A program made the translations under genes and the position numbers. From NCBI GenBank assembly GCA_009618505.1, contig WJOQ01000147.1, positions 1 through 13,559 on the forward strand: a stretch of DNA of 13,559 nucleotides, given 5' to 3'. Below, piece by piece: positions 6,122-13,559 of this stretch. The notes beneath the pieces were generated by a model. The model had not been told where the DNA came from, did no database searches, and saw nothing but the letters and a program-made list of their open reading frames with translations. This DNA is from Clostridia bacterium. GTDB taxonomy: Bacteria; Aerophobota; Aerophobia; Aerophobales; AE-B3A. Numbering within the stretch: the first letter of the stretch is position 1; each line of letters starts with the position of its first letter.

Positions 6122-9100
6122 ATGAATGAAAAATTAGAAAAGTGGTTAACACAGGCAGAAGAAATTATTACTAGCTTAGAAAAAGCGCAACAATTAGGTG
6201 GATGGAAATTCATTCAGGCAGAATTAGAAAGAGCAGAAGAAATCGGGTTTGATGATAGCTCCTGGGAAGAAACTAAGGGAAATCCTGACTGGTCCCCGGC
6301 AGCCGGAACTTTCTGGCAACGCAAGGAGCTCATCTTTCCTCCCTATATAGAAGGAATTTCATTAAAAGGAAGTAAAGTAGATTCAATTACTGTGGCTACC
6401 TCAGGAATAGAGATATTCCTTGATGGCAAAAGCCTGACCAAATATGATTATTGGGCTGATATGCGCTCTCATAATTTAACCATTATTGAAAGAATAGAGC
6501 CCTCTCGAGAATATCTTTTAGCCTTGAGATTCCCTAAGGGAGATGGCCTTGGCGGGTGTGAAATAAAGCTCCGTATCCAAGCTCTGGACGAGATGGCCTT
6601 TGAACTTTCTACAGTGATGCAAGAGATTAACTTTGTCCAGAAAGTTCTTCTTGAAAAAGAAGAGAATTTAGAAGAGGATTTCTTAAGAGTACTAGAAGCA
6701 TTAAATGTGGAAGCTCTAAAAAAAAGAGACTGGCCAAAGATTCTCTCTTCTTTAGAAAAGGCAGAAAAAGCTCTAACCTTATTTCAATCCCGAGCTAAGG
6801 AATATAAAGTCTATTTGGTTGGACACTCCCATATTGATATGAACTGGCTCTGGCCAATGGAAGACACTATTGATATATGTTTGCGTGATTTTGATACAGT
6901 GAATAAGCTCATGAAAGAATATCCATCTCTTCATTTCTCCCAAAGCCAGGCAGCAGTATATGAAATCGTAAGAAAAAAGGACCCTTCTTTATTTAATCAG
7001 GTCAAAGAGAGGATAAAAGAGAAAAGATGGGAGCCCACCTCTTCTACCTGGGTAGAAGGAGACTTAAATATGGCTGCTGGTGAAGCTCTGGTGCGCCAAC
7101 TTCTCTATGGCAAAACTTATACAAGGAAGATATTAGGAGCTAACCCCAAAGTGTGCTGGGAGCCAGATACTTTTGGTCATCCAGTAAGCTATCCTCAAAT
7201 CCTGGCTAAAGCCGGAATTAAATATTACTACTTTATGCGCTGCGGCAAAAAGCTGCCCATTTTCTGGTGGGAGGCCCCTGACGGCTCAAGAGTTCTTGCT
7301 TTTAACAGTATTTACAATGGAGAAATCACTGCCAAAGATGTTGTCTCAATCGCTACAGAAATCGCCAGAGACTATGCAATCAAATCAAGTATGTATCTTT
7401 TTGGTGTGGGAGACCATGGAGGAGGCCCTACCCGAAGAGATATTCTTACTAAAATGGAGCTTGATAAAAGACCAGCCTTACCAAATCTAATATTTAGTTC
7501 CTCCCAGGACTTTTACGATGAGGCTTTAAAAGAAAAGATAGATTACCCTGTAGTTAAAGAGGAACTCAATCCTATTTTTGAGGGCTGCTACACTACTCAC
7601 TCTGATATCAAAAGAATGAACAGAGAAGGAGAAAATCTTCTTTTGACCGCAGAAGCTTTAGCTACCCTGGCCAGTCTTTATGGTTATTCCTATCCACACA
7701 GCTCTTTAAAAGAAGCCTGGGAAAAGGTTTGCTTCAATCAGTTTCATGATATTCTTGATGGCTCGGCTATTCACTCCTCCTATGAATATTCAGGAAAACT
7801 GGCACAAGAGGCAAAGGAAAGTACCGAAAGGATAATCGAGAATTCACTCGGCTTTCTTTCTTCCCATATCAAAACAGAGGGGAAAAACAAAAAGGCTCTT
7901 CCTCTCATTGTCTTTAATCAATTAGGCTGGCTAAGAGATGACCTGGTAGCTATAGAGATGCCCCGGAAAGCTTTTTCATCTTTTCACTTAGTTGACGAAA
8001 AAGATAATTTAGTTTCTTTTCAAATAGAGCAAAAAAAGCTAGTCTTTATGGCCGACAAAGTGCCTGCCTTTGGCTACAAGACTTACTGGATGGTTGAAGG
8101 AAAAAAAACTCCTTTTTCTGAAGCAAAGCTCTCAATTAACAAAGAAGGGAAAATGGAGAGTACAGATTATCTCCTCCAGGTAGAGCCTTCTACTGGAGTG
8201 ATAACAAGACTCTATGATAAAAAAGCTCAAAAAGAGATATTTCGTCCTTCTTCTCTAATGGAAGGAAATCCTGATACCTATGTCATTGATAAGGCAAGTA
8301 ATCTTTTGCGTCTCTTCAAAGAAACTCCTCATTCTATGTCTAGTTGGGTCATTGGAAATATAGAGAAAGTAGTAAATTTATCGAATGGATGCCAGATAAA
8401 GATAGAAGAGAAAGGTCCGGTAAGAGTGATATTAGGCATTAACCGTTCTTTCAACCAATCTCGTATCGAACAAAAAATTATTCTCTATCGGGATCTAGAA
8501 CGTATAGACTTTGTCACCAAAATAGACTGGCAGGAAAAAGGCTCCCAGAAAGAAGGAATTCCTATGCTCAGAGTCTATTTCCATCTTAATTTTTCCTCGC
8601 CTGAAGCTACCTTTGAGATTCCTTTTGGTCACATTAGACGGCCCGCCCTAGGGGAAGAGATGCCAGCTTTAAGATGGATAGATGTATCTAAAGCTGACTA
8701 TGGAGTAAGTCTTATTAATGACTGTAAATATGGCCATCAGGTCCAGGGAAATATTATGTCCCTTACTCTTCTTCGCAGTCCTTATGAACCAGATGCTTTG
8801 CCTGATGTGGGGATTCATCATATAGGCTATGCCATTTATCCACATAAGGGCAGATGGAAAAAAGACAAGACAATAAGAAAAGCGGCTGAATTCAATCAAC
8901 CTCTCCTTGCTCAATGGCAAAAAGTACATGGAGGAAATCTTCCTTCCTCTTTTGGACTTCTGAATCTCGAGCCAACTAATTTGGTCATCTCAGGGCTAAA
9001 GAAAACTGAGGATGACAAGGGAATAATTCTTCGCTTCTACGAGGTGGAAGGCAAAAAAACCACCGCCACCCTTGTAAGCAATTTACCACTTACCTCTTGC

Positions 9101-9214
9101 ATAGAGACCAATCTTCTAGAAGAAAGGGAAAGGAATGATCTGAGCCTAATCGAGGAGAAGGTTCAAATAGAGGTTTTACCATTTGAGATTGAAACCCTTC
9201 TTCTGCTCGGTTAG
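6122..9214 (+). CDS. Alpha-mannosidase, glycoside hydrolase family 38
   Basis: This is a large zinc-dependent retaining alpha-mannosidase of 1030 residues, a usual size for the Ams1/bacterial GH38 group. It shows an N-terminal region (about 1-225), then the catalytic barrel beginning VYLVGHSHIDMNWLWP. His237 and Asp239 are predicted zinc ligands. The nucleophile is Asp349 in CWEPDTFGHP, and the fourth ligand is His542 in FNQFHDILDGSA. A long beta-rich C-terminal half follows (about 600-1030). There is no signal peptide or membrane anchor, so it should act in the cytosol on imported mannosides or oligosaccharides. ATG 6122 is chosen because GGAGG (6106-6110) precedes it by 11 bases; the in-frame ATG 6104 overlaps that site. 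It lies 56 bases behind the URO-D-family gene, consistent with one transcript. Linkage specificity cannot be read. Confidence 0.93.
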   Translation: MNEKLEKWLTQAEEIITSLEKAQQLGGWKFIQAELERAEEIGFDDSSWEETKGNPDWSPAAGTFWQRKELIFPPYIEGISLKGSKVDSITVATSGIEIFLDGKSLTKYDYWADMRSHNLTIIERIEPSREYLLALRFPKGDGLGGCEIKLRIQALDEMAFELSTVMQEINFVQKVLLEKEENLEEDFLRVLEALNVEALKKRDWPKILSSLEKAEKALTLFQSRAKEYKVYLVGHSHIDMNWLWPMEDTIDICLRDFDTVNKLMKEYPSLHFSQSQAAVYEIVRKKDPSLFNQVKERIKEKRWEPTSSTWVEGDLNMAAGEALVRQLLYGKTYTRKILGANPKVCWEPDTFGHPVSYPQILAKAGIKYYYFMRCGKKLPIFWWEAPDGSRVLAFNSIYNGEITAKDVVSIATEIARDYAIKSSMYLFGVGDHGGGPTRRDILTKMELDKRPALPNLIFSSSQDFYDEALKEKIDYPVVKEELNPIFEGCYTTHSDIKRMNREGENLLLTAEALATLASLYGYSYPHSSLKEAWEKVCFNQFHDILDGSAIHSSYEYSGKLAQEAKESTERIIENSLGFLSSHIKTEGKNKKALPLIVFNQLGWLRDDLVAIEMPRKAFSSFHLVDEKDNLVSFQIEQKKLVFMADKVPAFGYKTYWMVEGKKTPFSEAKLSINKEGKMESTDYLLQVEPSTGVITRLYDKKAQKEIFRPSSLMEGNPDTYVIDKASNLLRLFKETPHSMSSWVIGNIEKVVNLSNGCQIKIEEKGPVRVILGINRSFNQSRIEQKIILYRDLERIDFVTKIDWQEKGSQKEGIPMLRVYFHLNFSSPEATFEIPFGHIRRPALGEEMPALRWIDVSKADYGVSLINDCKYGHQVQGNIMSLTLLRSPYEPDALPDVGIHHIGYAIYPHKGRWKKDKTIRKAAEFNQPLLAQWQKVHGGNLPSSFGLLNLEPTNLVISGLKKTEDDKGIILRFYEVEGKKTTATLVSNLPLTSCIETNLLEERERNDLSLIEEKVQIEVLPFEIETLLLLG

Positions 9215-9312
9215 ACTCTAACGGAATTTGCTTGCCAAACCTCTTCTTTTTGCTAAGCTAGAAGTAGATACTCAATGAATATTTACTTGTAGTCTAGAAT
9301 AGGTGAACCCAA

Positions 9313-10326
9313 ATGAAAGTATCTGTCATTGGAGCAACCGGTTATACAGGAGCAGAGTTGGTTAAGATTCTTTTGAAACATCCTCAAGTAGAAATAGAAA
9401 CCATAACCTCTCAGAGTTTTGCCAACAAAAAAATCTCTGAAATTTATCCCTCGCTTATCACGGACCTGGTATGTCAGAAGCTTAATATAAATAAAATTGC
9501 CTTATCTTCTTCTTTTATCTTTACTGCCCTCCCCCACCAGACCTCCATGGAAATAGTGGGAAAGCTTCATTCAAGGGGGAAAAAGATACTAGACCTCTCA
9601 GCAGACTTTCGTTTCACTGACCCTTTAATCTATGAAGAATGGTATGGGACACCCCACCAGAAGAGAGAACTACTCAAAAAAGCTATCTATGGACTTCCAG
9701 AATTATACCGTGAAGAAATAAACAGAGCTCGTCTAGTGGCTAACCCTGGTTGCTATCCTACATCGAGCATATTAGCTCTCGCTCCCTTGGTTAATAACGA
9801 TATAATAAAGGCAAACAGTATTATCATAGATGCTAAATCTGGGGTAACTGGAGCAGGAAGGGCACTCAGTCTGGCCACTCATTTCCCTGAAGTTAATGAA
9901 AACGTCCGTGCTTATCAGGTGAAAGGTCACCGACACACCCCTGAGATAGAAGAACAATTAAGTAGACTAACCAGGAGGAAAATCATTATTACCTTTGTCC
10001 CTCATCTTGTGCCTATAAATCGAGGAATACTCTGTACCTGTTATGCTGCTTTAAAGCAAAAGACAGACACAAAGGACTTGCTACAGTTGTACCAAGATTT
10101 CTATAAAGAAGAGCCATTTGTAGAAATTTTGCCCCAGGGAAGATTCCCCCAGACAAAAGAGGTGCTTAATTCGAATCGGTGTCGAATAGGAATCACAGTT
10201 AGTGAAAGAAGTGGGAGAGCAATAATTATCTCTGCCATTGATAACCTGGCCAAAGGCGCCGCTACTCAAGCTGTACAGAATATGAACATTATGTGTGGAT
10301 TTGAAGAAACAATCGGACTTGTTTAG
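9313..10326 (+). CDS. argC: N-acetyl-gamma-glutamyl-phosphate reductase
   Basis: This enzyme of arginine biosynthesis reduces N-acetylglutamyl 5-phosphate to the semialdehyde with NADPH. The 337-residue product has the normal length. It shows the Rossmann motif GATGYTGAELVKIL at residues 7-20, DLSADFRF at about 94, the catalytic cysteine Cys147 in ANPGCYPT, KSGVTGAGR, and the conserved histidines of KGHRHTPEIEE. It ends with the typical DNLAKGAATQAVQNMN block. ATG 9313 has AGGTGA six bases upstream. The 98-bp gap before it contains no clear promoter or terminator. argJ follows after 104 bp, with a repeat beginning right after the argC stop, so cotranscription is likely but not proven. Confidence 0.96.
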   Translation: MKVSVIGATGYTGAELVKILLKHPQVEIETITSQSFANKKISEIYPSLITDLVCQKLNINKIALSSSFIFTALPHQTSMEIVGKLHSRGKKILDLSADFRFTDPLIYEEWYGTPHQKRELLKKAIYGLPELYREEINRARLVANPGCYPTSSILALAPLVNNDIIKANSIIIDAKSGVTGAGRALSLATHFPEVNENVRAYQVKGHRHTPEIEEQLSRLTRRKIIITFVPHLVPINRGILCTCYAALKQKTDTKDLLQLYQDFYKEEPFVEILPQGRFPQTKEVLNSNRCRIGITVSERSGRAIIISAIDNLAKGAATQAVQNMNIMCGFEETIGLV

Positions 10327-10371
10327 TATTGCGTCGTGTGCGATGCGTATTGCACAATATGATATACAAAC
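10327..10371. repeat. 7-bp-periodic TACGA-type repeat, locus C
   Basis: The repeat begins immediately after the argC stop codon. Bases 10331-10367 match 3121-3157 at 32 of 37 positions, all differences being C/T or G/A transitions, and the seven-base phase is kept (TGCGTAT, TGCACAA, TATGATA). It is more decayed than locus B, and its central palindrome is imperfect. Confidence 0.65.
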
Positions 10372-10430
10372 AACCAGAGGTAAAAACAACAACATTTGTC
10401 CAATACTTCAATATAAACTAAGGATAGAAT

Positions 10431-11663
10431 ATGAAAGAAATACCAGGAGGAATCACTGCCCCTAAAGGCTTCAAAGCAGTGGGAGTGCATTGTGGAATAA
10501 AGAAGAATAAACCCGATTTAGCTATGATTCACTCAGATGTTCCTGCTGTTGCTTGGGCTATGTTTACCAGTAACAAAGTAAAGGCAGCCCCGGTTCAGGT
10601 TTCTATGAAAAAAATTCGTAACCACTGTGCCCAAGCAATTATAGCTAACAGCGGCAATGCTAATACCTGTAATGGAGAAAGAGGTGTCAAGGATGCTCAA
10701 GAAATGGCTCAATTGGCTGCCCAGGAACTAAGAATAAAAGAAGAGGATGTTCTGACCGCTTCCACTGGTCATATAGGCGAGCCCCTTCCTATGAATAAGA
10801 TTGAGGAAGGAATAAAACAGGCAAGACTTCTTCTCTCTTCTAGAGGAGGACGACAAGCAGCTGAAGCTATCTTAACTACCGATACTCTCGCCAAAGAGAT
10901 ATCAGTGGAGACTGATATTCCGGGAAGGGGAAAGAATAGAGTGAAAATAGGTGGCATAGCCAAAGGAGTAGGGATGATTTCACCTAACCTTGCCACCATG
11001 CTCTGTTTTATTACCACTGATGCTTGTATCACCGAAGACGCTCTAGAAGAAGCAATAAAATCTGCAGTTAACAAATCCTTTAATCAAATCAGTGTAGATG
11101 GCGACATGAGTACTAACGATACTGTATTCATTATGGCCAACGGACGAGCAGGAAATAAGAAAATAAAGACCTGGCACAAAAAGAAAAAATTAAGAGTTAA
11201 GGATGAGAATTTTGACTATTTTTCTCGGGCGCTTGACTTTATCTGTATATCCCTGGCCAAAATGCTGATACGAGATGGAGAAGGAGCCACTAAAATAATG
11301 GAAGTAAAGGTAGAAGGAGCATCTTTTCCCAAAGATGCTCGCCGAATAGCCAGGGCAGTAGCTAGCTCCTCTTTAGTAAAAACAGCCATAGCCGGTGCCT
11401 CTCCTAATCCAGGGAGAGTAATGGCAGCTCTGGGAGCAGCCCATACAAGAATAGATCCTGATAAAGTAGATATTTATTTTAATGACCTCTTAACAGTAAA
11501 GAATGGTGTGGGAATAGACTCAATAAGGCCAAAATTGAGAGAAGTCCTAAAACAGAACGAGATAAAGATAACCATTCACTTAAATCAGGGAAATCATCAA
11601 ACCACCTTCTGGGGATGCGATTTGACTGAGAAATATGTAAGGATTAATAAACGGTATGTGTAA
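10431..11663 (+). CDS. argJ: Bifunctional glutamate N-acetyltransferase / ornithine acetyltransferase
   Basis: ArgJ recycles acetyl groups by transferring acetyl from N-acetylornithine to glutamate. Bifunctional forms also make N-acetylglutamate from acetyl-CoA. The 410-residue protein is full length. It contains NSGNANTCNGERG, TASTGHIGEPLPM, and the autocleavage/nucleophile region KGVGMISPNLATMLCF, where Thr189 would become the N-terminal residue of the beta chain. DGEGATKIMEV, LVKTAIAGASPNPGR and the C-terminal CDLTEKYVRINKRY block are also present. The position usually held by Val in STGVIG is His here, which is uncommon but not damaging on its face. AAGGA lies six bases before ATG 10431. 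Pairing with argC indicates the acetyl-cycle arginine route. Mono- or bifunctionality cannot be decided from sequence. Confidence 0.95.
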   Translation: MKEIPGGITAPKGFKAVGVHCGIKKNKPDLAMIHSDVPAVAWAMFTSNKVKAAPVQVSMKKIRNHCAQAIIANSGNANTCNGERGVKDAQEMAQLAAQELRIKEEDVLTASTGHIGEPLPMNKIEEGIKQARLLLSSRGGRQAAEAILTTDTLAKEISVETDIPGRGKNRVKIGGIAKGVGMISPNLATMLCFITTDACITEDALEEAIKSAVNKSFNQISVDGDMSTNDTVFIMANGRAGNKKIKTWHKKKKLRVKDENFDYFSRALDFICISLAKMLIRDGEGATKIMEVKVEGASFPKDARRIARAVASSSLVKTAIAGASPNPGRVMAALGAAHTRIDPDKVDIYFNDLLTVKNGVGIDSIRPKLREVLKQNEIKITIHLNQGNHQTTFWGCDLTEKYVRINKRYV

Positions 11664-11718
11664 AGATAAACCATAACTCAGAAAAAATTAGAACTGTTCT
11701 GGAGGGAAACGGGATACA

Positions 11719-12030
11719 TCAACTATCGCAGGATTCTATCAGTTCCTTAGCCATCCTTAAGGGCTTACTGATGACTCTAAAAGGAAGACCAACAACAAAA
11801 TGAGAGGGGTCTTTTTTGATCTCTCTGGCTAGCCTTACCGGTTTAGTAAAACCTCTTTTTTCCCAGTCAGAAATCAGATAAGAATAGAGTACTGTCCGAG
11901 AGACTTCAAATACATGGTTACAGTTCTCACACTCAATTTTGGTGATGCAATCCCCAATATAGGTAATATTGGTTAAAGCCTCCTTGAAGCACCAACTGCA
12001 CACCAGACTCGTTTTTATTTGTTTGACCAT
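11719..12030 (-). CDS. Small zinc-ribbon-like protein of unknown function
   Basis: I do not recognise this 103-residue protein by function. The N-terminal half has two CxxC pairs, CSWC (residues 11-14) and CENC (34-37), about 20 residues apart, as in a small zinc ribbon. The C-terminal half is basic and carries a duplicated motif: FTKPVRLAREI (61-71) and ISKPLRMAKEL (87-97), both fitting [ST]KP-x-R-x-A-x-E. Similar short proteins with CxxC pairs and TKP.R repeats are, from memory, scattered among anaerobic bacteria and labelled as uncharacterised. It has AGGAG six bases before ATG 12030 and its own promoter at 12054-12081. It converges on argJ with a 55-base gap in which I see no clear terminator. 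A nucleic-acid-binding role is a guess. Confidence 0.7.
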   Translation of the reverse strand: MVKQIKTSLVCSWCFKEALTNITYIGDCITKIECENCNHVFEVSRTVLYSYLISDWEKRGFTKPVRLAREIKKDPSHFVVGLPFRVISKPLRMAKELIESCDS

Positions 12031-12053
12031 TTCTGGCTCCTGTCTCTACTTAC

Positions 12054-12081
12054 ATTATACAACATTTCTACAAATTGCCAA
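12054..12081 (-). promoter_or_regulatory. Sigma70 promoter for the zinc-ribbon gene
   Basis: Read on the minus strand, TTGGCA (12081-12076) is separated by 16 bases from a perfect TATAAT (12059-12054). Transcription would start near 12047, just before the AGGAG ribosome site, giving a very short leader. The -35 box lies inside the last codons of the upstream oxidoreductase gene, so the small gene can be expressed independently of it. Confidence 0.6.
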
Positions 12082-13105
12082 GTGCGTGTCCTACCGTAAT
12101 TGGCATCTTTTTCCTCGCCGATTCCATAATGGCAAGAATTATTTTAGTTACTGCAATACTTTCCTCTAATGGAATACGAACCTTTTCTTTGTGATATATC
12201 CTCTCGATAAAATCACGGATGCTCTCATAGGCAAGACCGGTTGGCTTACCATGGATTTTAGGTTTACATATAATATCGGGATGAGAGGCTTCATTTTCCA
12301 AAAATCTTTCCAGGAGTGTATTATGGGAAAAGTCCATGTTAAACATACCCCTCTCACCGGTTATATTCAGTTTGTAATCATTAACATATGGATTGGTATT
12401 GGGCAGAATCCAGCTATTTTCCATAGTGGCAACAGCCCCATTTGAATATTCAAGTATTGTCTGATATAAATCCGGGACATCTATTCCTTTACTTTTCAGG
12501 ATACCTTCATAACAAACAGAATATACTCTTTTGACCTTTGCTCCGATAATCCAGTTCAATACATCTACAGAATGACTGCCCAGAAACCACAAAATGGAAG
12601 ATTTCTCTGCCCAGGAAAGCATTTTTGTGGGAACATAGATAATGTCATTAAGGCGAATGTATGCTGATACTATTTTTCCTATTTTACCGGCCTCTATATC
12701 ATCTTTTATCTTACAAATAGGAGGATTCCATCGATTATGAAAATCAACCATTAACTGAATGTTTTTACCTTTTAAAGCATTTGATATTGATTCAAGGTCC
12801 TGGTAAGAGGTTGCCAGGGGTTTCTCGCATAGAATATGTTTATTCCTTCTTGCAGCGGCAACAATAGGTTTAGCATGGGCAAAATCAGGGGTAACAATAG
12901 CTACAGCATCACACTCTACATCGTCTAACATCTTTTCGTAATCAGCGAAACACCTTACCTTATACTTCTGAGCAAGTGCTTTAGCTTTCTCTTCCGATAC
13001 GTCACACACTGCAACAAATTCTGAAAGATGGTGACTTGAATATATTTCCGCATGAGCTTCGCCCCATGTTCCTGCACCAATTAATGCTATCTTTACTTTA
13101 TCCAT
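12068..13105 (-). CDS. Gfo/Idh/MocA family NAD(P)-dependent oxidoreductase
   Basis: This is a 345-residue soluble dehydrogenase of the glucose-fructose oxidoreductase / inositol dehydrogenase family, which oxidises or reduces hydroxyls of sugars, inositols or their derivatives. The Rossmann motif IGAGTWGEAHA is at residues 9-19, followed by VAVCDVS with the acidic residue typical of NAD preference. AIVTPDFAHAKPIVAA and the catalytic lysine of CEKPLA (Lys95) come next. The family's C-terminal sheet begins near FHNRWNPP, and the substrate-side GSHSVDVLNWIIG is at about 176-188. GGAG precedes ATG 13105 by nine bases. A dehydrogenase lies upstream in the same direction but with a 346-bp gap, so a shared transcript is uncertain. 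The substrate is unknown; the neighbourhood suggests sugar or polyol catabolism. Confidence 0.9.
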   Translation of the reverse strand: MDKVKIALIGAGTWGEAHAEIYSSHHLSEFVAVCDVSEEKAKALAQKYKVRCFADYEKMLDDVECDAVAIVTPDFAHAKPIVAAARRNKHILCEKPLATSYQDLESISNALKGKNIQLMVDFHNRWNPPICKIKDDIEAGKIGKIVSAYIRLNDIIYVPTKMLSWAEKSSILWFLGSHSVDVLNWIIGAKVKRVYSVCYEGILKSKGIDVPDLYQTILEYSNGAVATMENSWILPNTNPYVNDYKLNITGERGMFNMDFSHNTLLERFLENEASHPDIICKPKIHGKPTGLAYESIRDFIERIYHKEKVRIPLEESIAVTKIILAIMESARKKMPITVGHALGNL

Positions 13106-13157
13106 ATTGTTTATCTCCGGTAATTTCGTATATATTCAGTCAAGTACATTCCTTCCT

Positions 13158-13258
13158 GTCATTGCGAGGTTGTTGAAAACAACCGAAGCAATCTGATAAG
13201 ATTACAGAGTTTGCCGCGAGCGGCCTCATTGAGATTGCTTCACTTCGTTCGCAATGAC
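13158..13258. repeat. Palindromic REP/MITE-like element (GTCATTGCGA ... TCGCAATGAC)
   Basis: Terminal inverted repeats GTCATTGCGA (13158-13167) and TCGCAATGAC (13249-13258) enclose a second pair, GAAGCAATCT (13185-13194) and AGATTGCTTC (13232-13241). Two small hairpins lie between: GTTGTT-GAA-AACAAC (13169-13183) and GCCGC-GA-GCGGC (13213-13224). The whole can fold as a branched cruciform. Elements with CATTGCGA and GAAGCAATC ends are, from memory, a common type of non-autonomous intergenic repeat in many bacterial genomes. It has no coding capacity. Confidence 0.75.
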
Positions 13259-13295
13259 GTGGTTCAGTGAGTATTTACGTAATTTCTTACTCTAC

Positions 13296-13391
13296 CTACC
13301 TGAGTTTCAGTCGGATGACTAAGCCTTCTTCTATTTTTTGGAATAATTCCCTTGCCTTTCCTGATGTTTCATTCCTCCCATGTACATTCAT
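13296..13391 (-). CDS. Possible 31-codon ORF or gene remnant
   Basis: The open stretch encodes a hydrophilic helix-like peptide containing HGRNETSGKARELFQKIEEG. There is no ribosome site at the proper distance and a stop codon lies just before it in frame. The composition looks protein-like rather than random, and it weakly recalls the helix that precedes the C-terminal block of MDR dehydrogenases. It may be debris from the neighbouring dehydrogenase family. I am not confident that it is a gene. Confidence 0.15.
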   Translation of the reverse strand: MNVHGRNETSGKARELFQKIEEGLVIRLKLR

Positions 13392-13451
13392 GGAAAATAT
13401 CTAATAAACGCTGGAAGAAGAAGATATGGAGAAAAAGGCGAACTAAGAATT

Positions 13452-13559
13452 CTATCTGAAGGGACAAAGCAATACTTTGACCGAGTTTCTTTGTTTAGCT
13501 CTCCTGAAACCTTCTTCCCATTTAGTTAAAGGGAGCTTATCAGTTACTAAGGAGCCAAG
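13452..13559 (-). CDS. Zinc-dependent alcohol/polyol dehydrogenase (MDR family), C-terminal end only
   Basis: Thirty-five codons and a TAG stop are visible; the rest lies beyond the right edge. The peptide LVTDKLPLTKWEEGFRRAKQ followed by SVKVLLCP fits the C-terminus of medium-chain zinc dehydrogenases such as sorbitol or threonine dehydrogenase. In those, an ITHRFPL-EEF-like helix is followed by a short KVLL-P strand. It is transcribed towards the Gfo/Idh/MocA gene, and both enzyme types often act on sugars or polyols. The assignment rests on a short segment only, so subfamily and cofactor cannot be judged. Confidence 0.6.
   Translation of the reverse strand, partial: LGSLVTDKLPLTKWEEGFRRAKQRNSVKVLLCPFR

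Larger units (their letters stand above)
13106..13451. other. 346-bp intergenic region with a palindromic element
   Basis: No confident gene is present. The region holds the structured palindromic element at 13158-13258 and, at best, a 31-codon open stretch on the minus strand (13391-13296). I found no convincing promoter for the Gfo/Idh/MocA gene, although TATATA and TTGACT sequences occur just upstream of it on the minus strand at unsuitable spacing. Confidence 0.6.

Noticed and set aside
7296..7490. 64-codon plus-strand frame inside the mannosidase gene
   Set aside because: It is an out-of-frame shadow of conserved GH38 coding sequence with no start signals of its own.

Overview
The window looks like chromosomal DNA of a moderately AT-rich bacterium with mostly dense, ordinary metabolic genes, TTG/GTG/ATG starts and many short palindromic or periodic intergenic repeats. 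A PyrK/PyrD-1B pair, a DUF4416 protein, a TalC-like transaldolase with an insertion and URO-D-family methyltransferase-like genes together recall uncultured candidate-phylum bacteria (Omnitrophota/Aerophobota/Atribacterota-like). This placement is a guess from gene content, not a measured result.

Layout, plus strand: the 3' end of pyrK (2-349); pyrD (354-1272), broken by one extra T in a T6 run; a repeat-bearing gap; a CaCA-type Na+/Ca2+ antiporter (1483-2493) followed closely by a DUF4416 protein (2516-3067); a 314-bp gap with a 7-bp-periodic repeat, two sigma70-like promoters and a perfect hairpin; a transaldolase-family gene (3382-4293) with a MerR-type regulator 25 bp behind it (4319-4762); an orphan C-terminus of a URO-D-family gene (4811-4969) overlapping the start of a complete but different URO-D-family gene (4962-6065); a large GH38 alpha-mannosidase (6122-9214); and argC (9313-10326) and argJ (10431-11663) of the acetyl-cycle arginine pathway.

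Minus strand, converging on argJ: a Gfo/Idh/MocA oxidoreductase (13105-12068), then a 103-aa zinc-ribbon-like protein (12030-11719) with its own good promoter. At the right edge is the C-terminal end of a probable zinc-dependent alcohol/polyol dehydrogenase (13559-13452), in the same direction as the oxidoreductase.

Functionally there are three themes: biosynthesis (pyrimidine, arginine), carbohydrate handling (transaldolase, alpha-mannosidase, Gfo/Idh/MocA and probably the polyol dehydrogenase), and corrinoid- or URO-D-type chemistry. I see no CRISPR array, phage, transposase, RNA gene or defence system, and no convincing new multi-gene system. The best second-look items are the pyrD frameshift, the in-place relic of a lost URO-D gene, the transaldolase insertion, the heptamer-periodic repeats, the paired inverted palindromes, and the small zinc-ribbon protein with a duplicated KP-x-R-x-A-x-E motif.
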